64,000 nt of DNA from Pochonia chlamydosporia 170. Taxonomy: Eukaryota > Ascomycota > Sordariomycetes > Hypocreales > Clavicipitaceae. Below, piece after piece: positions 57,380 through 64,000 of this stretch. Where the stretch lies: the NCBI RefSeq assembly GCF_001653235.2, contig NC_035794.1, positions 1,736,001 to 1,800,000 of the forward strand, in the 5' to 3' direction. The position numbers and the translations under genes were made by a program. The stretch's first letter is position 1; every line of letters begins with the position of its first letter. Under the pieces are notes generated by a model. It ran no database searches and was not told the origin of the DNA. It saw only the letters and a program-made list of their open reading frames with translations.

Positions 57380-58729
57380 ATGTCTCCGGTGGCACAGCTT
57401 CTCACGTTTTTAACGCTCAGCCTATCGGCATTGGCTGCGCCGTTGGAGGAGCGACTATCACCAATTCCTCCAAGTCAGGATCCGTTCTACGCCGTGCCTG
57501 ACAACCTGGAGCATGTACCACCGGGGACTATTCTCCAACACAGAAAACCTCCAGCTCCAATCGCGGCATTGGGGTTATTAAAGTCCAATATAAAAGACAG
57601 CCACCAGATTCTATACAGAACGACTGATAGCCACGATAATGCAACAGCCACCGTGTTGACTGTCCTGGTGCCTCACAATGCGGATTACACCAAAGTCCTG
57701 TCATACCAAGTTGCGGAGGACGCACCAACACTAAATTGCGCACCATCATATGCCTTCCAATTTGCTTCTGCCAGCGGCGGACTACTGGGGACCATTATCA
57801 CGCAAGCCGAATTAATCCTGATACAATCGGCCCTGGAACAAGGATGGGTGGTGATAGCCCCAGACTTCCAAGGACCCAAGGCGTCTCAGCTAGCCAACAA
57901 GCTTGCCGGCCAGGCAATCCTGGATGGAATAAGAGCAGCTATTCAGTCAACCAACATCACAGGAATCGACAAACGTCCAACTATCTCCATGTGGGGATAC
58001 TCTGGCGGAGGCATCACCAGCGGCTGGGCGGCAGAGCTCCAGCCCACGTACGCACCAGAACTAGAAATAGCTGGAGCGGCAATTGGCGGCCTTGAGCCTA
58101 CAATTCCAACAGTCGTCGGCGAGATTAATCGTACTCCATTCGCAGGACTCATTGCGTCCGGTATGGTAGGCCTCGCGAATGAGTACCCCGTCATGGCGGA
58201 CATATTATACTCAAAGCTAAAGCCCGAGTATCGCAAGCTATTCGAGAAGACAAAGCAGCAGTGCTTCGTGGCCAACACTCTTTCATTCTTTAACAAAGAT
58301 GTGGTATCGATGTTCAATGGCCCTGATGTGACGAAGCTTCCCAAGACGTTGGAAATCATGGCCCAGAATGCCATGGGGAAAGCTGCCCCCAAAATGCCTC
58401 TTTTCATTTACAAGTCTGTATTTGATGAAGTTAGTCCTATTCGGGAGACCGACGCCCTGTACGACTTTTATTGTTCGCATGGCACACCGGTGCAATATGA
58501 GCGGGATCTCTTGTCGGAACATGGCATAGCAGCTGTGACTCCTGCACCACGAGCCTTGGCCTTTCTCATTGACGTGATGAATGGTCGGAAGCCTGCAAAG
58601 GGATGCTCTAAGAAGACAGTTGTATCTTCATTGTTGGATCCGCAGGCGATTAAGGTCCTGCCACGGTTTCTGTTGGATGCGTTGCTAGACTTGGTGGGCA
58701 AGCCGATTGGGCCTGCATTCTTTGGGTAG
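57380..58729 (+). CDS. Secretory lipase (LIP/CAL-A type)
   Basis: Intronless, 449 residues. Signal peptide MSPVAQLLTFLTLSLSALAAP, then the usual QDPFYAVPDNLEHVPPGTIL start of the family. The nucleophile elbow is WGYSGGG (Ser208), the acid in YKSVFDEVSP and the His in SEHGIAA, so the triad is complete. Conserved Cys residues fit secretion. The family includes the Candida LIP lipases and CAL-A. Releases fatty acids from lipids outside the cell. Confidence 0.95.
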   Translation: MSPVAQLLTFLTLSLSALAAPLEERLSPIPPSQDPFYAVPDNLEHVPPGTILQHRKPPAPIAALGLLKSNIKDSHQILYRTTDSHDNATATVLTVLVPHNADYTKVLSYQVAEDAPTLNCAPSYAFQFASASGGLLGTIITQAELILIQSALEQGWVVIAPDFQGPKASQLANKLAGQAILDGIRAAIQSTNITGIDKRPTISMWGYSGGGITSGWAAELQPTYAPELEIAGAAIGGLEPTIPTVVGEINRTPFAGLIASGMVGLANEYPVMADILYSKLKPEYRKLFEKTKQQCFVANTLSFFNKDVVSMFNGPDVTKLPKTLEIMAQNAMGKAAPKMPLFIYKSVFDEVSPIRETDALYDFYCSHGTPVQYERDLLSEHGIAAVTPAPRALAFLIDVMNGRKPAKGCSKKTVVSSLLDPQAIKVLPRFLLDALLDLVGKPIGPAFFG

Positions 58730-59279
58730 GAAATCATGTCCTTGTCAGTGTAGGAAGATAAAAGTGGCGTTTTTATATAGTTGCAGCATATGATCATTGC
58801 ATTCATGGCACGCCTGCGAGCCTCCAACCCTGTGTTCTCGTGTTGGCACCATCCGGTGCTTGCCACTGGTTGGTTTATCTTCAGCACCAATTCTCAATTG
58901 ACAGCATAGTACATGTTGTCGATGAAACCTTGCACCTATGCCTCATGTTTATTATATTTAGTGAAGTTATCTACAATTCCTGTTCTGTAATTGATGTGGC
59001 GCTAACTGTCAGATTTTAACGCCCCTCGACCCCAGCCCAGTCGCAGCATTTGACCATGTTCGTCTAGAGTGCCTTCGGAAGGATAATTTGCAGGTAATTT
59101 ACCTTAACCTAATTGGTGTGACCTCCATTCGACTCTCTTTCTGTCCTGTGAGTTGGGGGACAAAAGTCAGGACCTTGCAACTCTCACCCGCTCATCACGT
59201 TCTGCCAAATGACTGAAACGACCAACCCCGAAACAGCCTACATTGCAAACTAGACTCTGGACTCTGTGAAACTCGGCAA
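58730..59279. other. Spacer upstream of the Erg28-like gene
   Basis: 550 bp between the lipase stop and the Erg28-like start; no gene seen. Confidence 0.6.
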
Positions 59280-59744
59280 ATGGCTGCAATCTTTTCATCC
59301 GCGGAGAGCGGCTATCTGCCATATTTCTTGCTCTATGTGCGCCTCCAACGACCGCTTTTGAGCGGACAAAATACTGACATGAGATGAGCCTAGGCTTCTA
59401 TTTCCGCCATCATACATTCAGCAGTCTGCTATTTATCACCACCGGAAGTCTCACTGACACAGTTTCGAGGCCCATCTGCACCTTCGCCTAGTTCCCTACT
59501 CGCACACGTCTATGCTGTCAAGAACATATACACTGGCGCGATTCGCCTGTATGCAGCCTACGATATCGCGAATGAAGCACTCTACAACTTGGCCATCATT
59601 ACATTTGCCGGTGTCCTTGGACTGTATGGGTTAGAAAGATTTGTGTACGGAACTGTAAGGAATAAGGAGGGCATATTTCCCTTGGTGACTGCTAGTTTGG
59701 GCCTTGCGTGGATGGTTTCCCAGAAGGGATCGTATGTGCCATGA
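59280..59744 (+). CDS. erg28: Erg28-like membrane protein
   Basis: 135 residues in two exons, 59280-59336 and 59394-59744. The intron is 57 bp (donor GTGCGC is weak, but branch ATACTGAC and acceptor CCTAG are good). Exon 1 gives ESGYLPYFLLY; exon 2 gives ASISAIIHSAVCYL, GAIRLYAAYDI and FVYGTVRNKEG, ending in LAWMVSQKGSYVP. Length and four hydrophobic segments match Erg28, the ER scaffold that tethers C-4 demethylation enzymes in ergosterol synthesis. RLYAAY and the closing W-M-x-S-Q are family hallmarks. It may be the single erg28 or a divergent paralogue. It converges with the hemerythrin-like gene, with 112 bp between stops. Confidence 0.8.
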
Positions 59745-59856
59745 TTCATGAAGATCAGTGTCCGTTGATCACTCAATTTGCGCAACAGCATGCAAGCATT
59801 TGTGGTATTATACTAGGCTATTCTTCTAATGAAACGTTGGACCGCAAGCTGAGATA

Positions 59857-60665
59857 TTAAGCAAATGGTAACTCTTTCGGGTGCGAAGTATAATCGCACC
59901 CAGCAAACCTCCACCAATTCTTGTGCTTGTTCATATACAACCATCGGAGAGCCAGCGCAAACAACCAGGGTATCGGAGGAAAGTTTGCCCAAACTCCATC
60001 ATAATATGTCTTATCGTGGAAGATGATTGCAATTGGAAAGATGTTTGTCTAGGTCATTCACCAGTTAGCCACAACGCACACTGATCCTCGCGACTCGGGA
60101 GGACACTCACTCTATACTCCGCATTCTTCATCATTGCCCCAATCTTCTCGCCAACTTGCTTGTCGAACCACTCCATCCAGTCAACCTTGTCTTCATACTC
60201 CGTCAGAAGAAGCAGCGTGTCAATCTCATTCGCCAAATGGGTGCGAAGCGTTGGCATAAATCCGTCAATAATGGACTTCAGCTTCTCCCCGTCAAAGGTC
60301 TCTTCATTCTTCTTCACCTTCTCCAGATACTCGACGTATTGCTCCAGTCCGTCGTGGAAGGCCTTGTGCTCATCGACATTGCCATCCATGAGCCCTGGCA
60401 CGCTGGTTATTTCGCCAATGCCAGGGAATATTGACGTTTCCTCGATCGTGTGATGCTCATTCACAAATTCGGCCCATTGAGACGCAAAGTTGGCGAAATC
60501 GAGCTTGTCCTCTGCAGTTCCACGCTTTGACACATTGACGCACTGCAAGTAGACGGCATTGATGCCGCGAATGATACAATTGTGCACTAGTGTCATCTCC
60601 GCGGCAAGTCTTCGTGCTCCAGTCGCTCGTTTTTCTTTCTGTGCGTTGTCAGTAGAAGGCCCCAT
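59857..60665 (-). CDS. Hemerythrin-like (HHE) protein
   Basis: 248 residues in two exons, 60665-60111 and 60048-59857. The intron is 62 bp (GTGAGT...GCTAAC...CTAG). Iron-ligand-type motifs are EEHHTIEETSIFP in reversed form (NEHHTIEETSIFP), DEHKAFHDGLEQY and LRTHLANEIDTLL. Exon 2 adds FPIAIIFHDKTYYDG and ends WWRFAGCDYTSHPKEL, the C-terminal block usual in fungal members; without splicing the frame ends in an unrelated tail. It probably binds a di-iron centre for oxygen, NO or iron handling; cytosolic by lack of a signal. Confidence 0.9.
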
Positions 60666-61808
60666 GGCTTTCTGTAAGTTTGAGAGTCAATTTGTATGCA
60701 CCTTGTCGCCAGTCTTCTCTGGGCTTACGAGTTCAAAGGGGCCATCGACCCAAGCCTTCGAGTAACTTCCCATATTGTAGAATCAGATATTCTTGGATGC
60801 TGTTTTGGGGGAATTGTTCTCACAGGCACATTTGAGAATATCTCGAACTCCACTGAAACATCGAATCTCCAGACAATCACGCCGTCCGTAGACAAGAGGA
60901 GCGTTCGCCCGACATTTTATGCATGCTCGGGCACTGGGAGACCCTTCATATTAATTCCCAGCGCCACAATTCGGGTGCAACTTCGGTGACATTGTGATTA
61001 TCTTACGAATCATTCAGCCGTGATGACAATCCAATTTGGCAGCGTCCCGATTCGTCGCCTTGTCCAGGCTGAGCCAACTGATCTATTGGAGAACCACGTG
61101 TAAACACAAAGACTAGCACCATAGGGCTGCTGAGTAAGATTTTGGAGATGTGGTCTTCTTCTTGGCCTTCGTTTCCTTGCTTTTCTGGTATGATGAAACC
61201 GCGCCAGGGGAATGTTGGTGACAGAGCTGCAACAGGAACACTGGTGCTGTGAGTCGTGAGTGTTGTCTCACATACATCAACCAAAGGCGGTCATCAGAGT
61301 TTCATCAAAGATTTTCACAAACGCATCTTTTCGTCCCCCAAATTTGAAGAATTCCGGCTTTCGTCCCACATTGACTAAATCGTGTAAGATATCGGGCGTG
61401 CCCAAGATTTCCGTGGCGTCGCTGACGTGATAAATTAGCATCACCAATTTAGGCGCCTTCTCCAAGACATATTTCACGAAACAAGATCACACAATCACTA
61501 CCGTGTATTTTCAACAAACAAGTCATTCAAACAACGGGATAGTACTCAAAATGTCAAACTCTTTCATGTCTTAGCTCTGTGGAGTCTATGCTTTGGTCTT
61601 CTACCTTGTCCCATTGCCATGGGCCTCTCCAGCCAAGAACCATGAGCAACGGAATTTTGCCAGAAGCCTTGTCGCGGAATGAAATGTCTGGTATGAACGT
61701 GGTCCACAGACCATGATAAACGCAAATTCAGCCTGAGAGATCTCGACTGCTCAGTGCGACCTCATCCACCATGTCCCCGTCGCCATGGGGTATTCCCAGA
61801 GAGAAACC
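60666..61808. other. Gene-poor spacer
   Basis: 1.1 kb. A minus-strand 66-codon frame (61477-61277) has protein-like composition but begins with GTG, and no flanking exon was found. Possible gene remnant. Confidence 0.45.
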
Positions 61809-62078
61809 CTATGTCCCGATCCTCTCACGATGTGGGCAACCTGGCCAGCAGCATGGCCGACGCATGCCGTCATTGAGCTCTTCCACCGTCCGTCGAATCC
61901 TGCGCTCGCGGGTTGCTTGTTGCTTTGCGCTATCAACCCAACAGATGAACTCATTTCGTGCCAGGACAGTAATATCTAACCACGCTGTTTTGGCCGTGTC
62001 ATCTTCGGCGAGGGCCGCAGCGAGGTCATCAGGCAATTCGTGGACCTTGCCGCCAGGGAGCTCCTCCTTGGTCGTCAT
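61809..62078 (-). CDS. Small OmdA/YdeI-domain protein
   Basis: 90 residues, single exon, start MTTKEELPGG. The sequence from DDLAAALAEDDTAKTAW through VDSAKQQATRERRIRR matches the OmdA (bacteriocin-protection, YdeI/OmpD-associated) pattern of small bacterial and fungal proteins. It ends shortly after with RRPCCWPGCPH. The biochemical role is unknown. An additional downstream exon is possible. Confidence 0.6.
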   Translation of the reverse strand: MTTKEELPGGKVHELPDDLAAALAEDDTAKTAWLDITVLARNEFICWVDSAKQQATRERRIRRTVEELNDGMRRPCCWPGCPHRERIGT

Positions 62079-63662
62079 GGTGAATCTTGACACAATCACA
62101 CTGCCTCGTTGTTGCGGTGTACCTGGTTATGATGGGACAATTGGTCTGAGGACAAACGTAACAAGGCTTCGAGTACTTGAAAATGATGGGCGCAATATTT
62201 GAAGTTCATGAGAGATGGGAGTCGTCCCAACTCACCATCGTGAATTGCCTCGTGTCAATGTCGCTACGAAACGCACAGCGTTATGTTGAATCAGCCTTCA
62301 GCCGCAAGCATCTCAATCAGGACAACGCCACTTCCCCGCATGGCAAACATGTTCAACAGCTTTTTGATGCTTCAGAAAACATGCTTCATCATCTGTATCA
62401 TTCGCGCGGTGTGCTGTGACAGTAATGATAACTTGCTGATTGACAAAAGCTACCCATCGAGTTGCTTTTTACAAGAAAGACCGAGGATAATGAGAGAAAG
62501 ACCTAAGAACAACAAGGGACAGTCTCAAGAAGAAAATTAGGTTGGCATGACTTACAAAAATAGTGACTGGGAGGCCAAAAAAAAGGCCCTCGTGTACGAA
62601 GAAGCTTTTCAGACACCGCAATCACGACGGTTCCACAACACTCCTCCAGGCACTTGAGGACAAGATGCAGTGAACGTTTGTCTGCGGGGAATCTTAATGC
62701 ATTGAGTAAAATGACAACAAGTAAACTTGTACATTGAGCTAACACCAAAGGCGACTGCTTCTTGATGTCATAGACTAATACTTTCATCACCGCTCTCCCA
62801 AAATGAAAATCCGATTCTAAGAGTACCGAGTGCGGTTCGTTACCGAAGCCGAGACTTATACGTCCTTTAAAGGCAATTGACCAGCCCCAACTCACACAGA
62901 GCTCAAAGACAATGGCATGTGCAAGACATAACCAGGAAGCCATGTCTCCGCTTTCCCTAATGACGCACACAGAATTGCCGAGTTGGACGGTGTGCTGGAC
63001 AGTGGCAATGACTTTCAGGAACTAGATCAATCTTCCAGCTTACTAAGTAAGCGGACACAGCTCCCGTTTGTATCGCCCTAGCTCACAAGCTTGGTGCCAG
63101 GGAAATAGCCATGCCTGGTATGGGAGGAATGTATTGGAGTTGAGTCTCGTCCTTGAAGCTTAATGTGGCCTAACTTCTATATCTACACCGTGAACAGACT
63201 ACAGGAGCTACGCTAGCGTTCATGTGCCAATGCTGCATCATGAAGTGCCGAACAACGATAACATTATGCATTTAAGAGCTCCTATGACAATGCTTTCCTA
63301 GCAATCAAGGGATTTTTTAAAGGAACTCTCAATTTTCTAAACTTTCTTCAACATATCCTCCACAAATGAACAATGACCGTCGGTCTTCTTTGGCGCTCAA
63401 TGTGAGGTTTAGACTTGGTTGTGCCTGACCCCGTTTCTCCGTCTCAAGTTGTTTTCACGCAGTGATCTCACAAATAAGTTTATCCAGCAATTTAAGCGAT
63501 GCTGTGTGGCAACGCCTCACAAATCTTCACAATTCTTGTTCATTTTTGCAGTACTATGAAACCATTCTGTGGGGTATAGGAAAAGACGGTCGATCTGGAA
63601 CTGGGATGTGAATCTCTAATGCAATGCCTCTTCAACGAACGAAGCCTGTCATAGCTTCCTCC
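62079..63662. other. Gene-poor spacer
   Basis: 1.6 kb. The longest ATG frame is on the minus strand (62943-62503, 146 codons); no family signal, not called. Otherwise nothing recognised. Confidence 0.5.
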
Positions 63663-64000
63663 TCAAATATAGCGCTTGCTGTCCACATTTGGGTCCAACT
63701 TATTCATGAAATCCGATCGATGTGGACCTGCAGTGTTTGGCGCAGGCCCAGGCTGCGTGCCGCCGACGTGAACCGCCCTCGGGGTTCGTCCGTCAGCAGT
63801 TGCAGCACCTCTGATATTCGGATCCAGATCTACCCTCGGATCAAGCGTGTTCGCAGGTCGCGTTTGTTGTGTTCCGTACATTTCTCCTCGCGTATGGCTT
63901 ACAGGAGCACCGCCCTGGACCATGGCTGGCTGTCGGCCATGTGTGTAGGCCGCGCCGGTGCTGTCCAGGTCCGAATCGACGCGGGGATCAAGAGTATTGG
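63663..64000 (-). CDS. Hypothetical protein with NTLDPRVD repeats (5' end outside window)
   Basis: 3' end of a minus-strand frame that stays open to base 64000. It repeats NTLDPRVDSDLD / NTLDPRVDLDPN about every 35 residues and ends PNTAGPHRSDFMNKLDPNVDSKRYI. Rich in Gly, Pro and Thr, with no hydrophobic segment. Similar short repeat proteins of unknown function occur in many ascomycetes (from memory). Confidence 0.7.
   Translation of the reverse strand, partial: NTLDPRVDSDLDSTGAAYTHGRQPAMVQGGAPVSHTRGEMYGTQQTRPANTLDPRVDLDPNIRGAATADGRTPRAVHVGGTQPGPAPNTAGPHRSDFMNKLDPNVDSKRYI

Noticed and set aside
62503..62943. 146-codon minus-strand frame
   Set aside because: Could be a chance frame; no recognisable motif, no repeat and no homologous block.
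1..64000. tRNA genes, rRNA and CRISPR arrays
   Set aside because: No cloverleaf with A/B boxes or regular direct-repeat array was noticed; a dedicated tRNA scan would be decisive.

Overview
The window is nuclear DNA of a filamentous ascomycete (Pezizomycotina). The evidence is the many short introns (49-108 bp) with GT...CTRAC...YAG signals, a highly reducing polyketide synthase, RTA1, Qdr3-like and Atg22-like membrane proteins, a family-5 cutinase, and an A+T-rich island of the kind left by repeat-induced point mutation. Genus cannot be fixed from sequence alone; a Sordariomycete is a reasonable guess. Gene models were assembled by hand. Nearly all multi-exon models close in frame with matching family motifs across the junctions; the ankyrin gene's first exon is the weak exception.

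Layout. 1-3487: 3' part of an NFX1/ZNFX1-type RNA helicase. 3792-4813: an alpha/beta hydrolase. 5628-33254: a polyketide cluster made of a 2604-residue HR-PKS (KS-AT-DH-cMT-ER-KR-ACP), an MDR oxidoreductase, a P450, an RTA1-type membrane protein, a bZIP-type regulator, a C-A protein whose condensation domain looks intact but whose adenylation domain has lost its core residues, and a full-size ABCB exporter. The PKS has no thioesterase, so the C-A protein is a candidate product-release or acyl-transfer enzyme. A GTCAGC motif recurs in the cluster's noncoding DNA, including a perfect 13-bp inverted repeat between the C-A and ABC genes; the resident bZIP protein is a candidate binder.

33597-38640: a tannase/feruloyl esterase, a cutinase-family esterase and an ankyrin-repeat protein, ended by the A+T-rich island. 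39617-49677: the most striking module. It holds a Qdr3/Dtr1-type MFS exporter divergent from an Atg22-like transporter, followed by a DIT1/PvcA-family isocyanide synthase divergent from a CYP56-like P450. This mirrors the yeast DIT1-DIT2-DTR1 set (spore-wall dityrosine) but sits in a mould genome and carries an extra transporter.

50061-58729: a secreted type-B carboxylesterase, an aldehyde dehydrogenase and a secretory lipase. 59280-60665: an Erg28-like protein (two exons) convergent with a hemerythrin-like protein. The rest is gene-poor, with a small OmdA-domain protein and, at the right edge, the 3' part of a repeat-containing protein.
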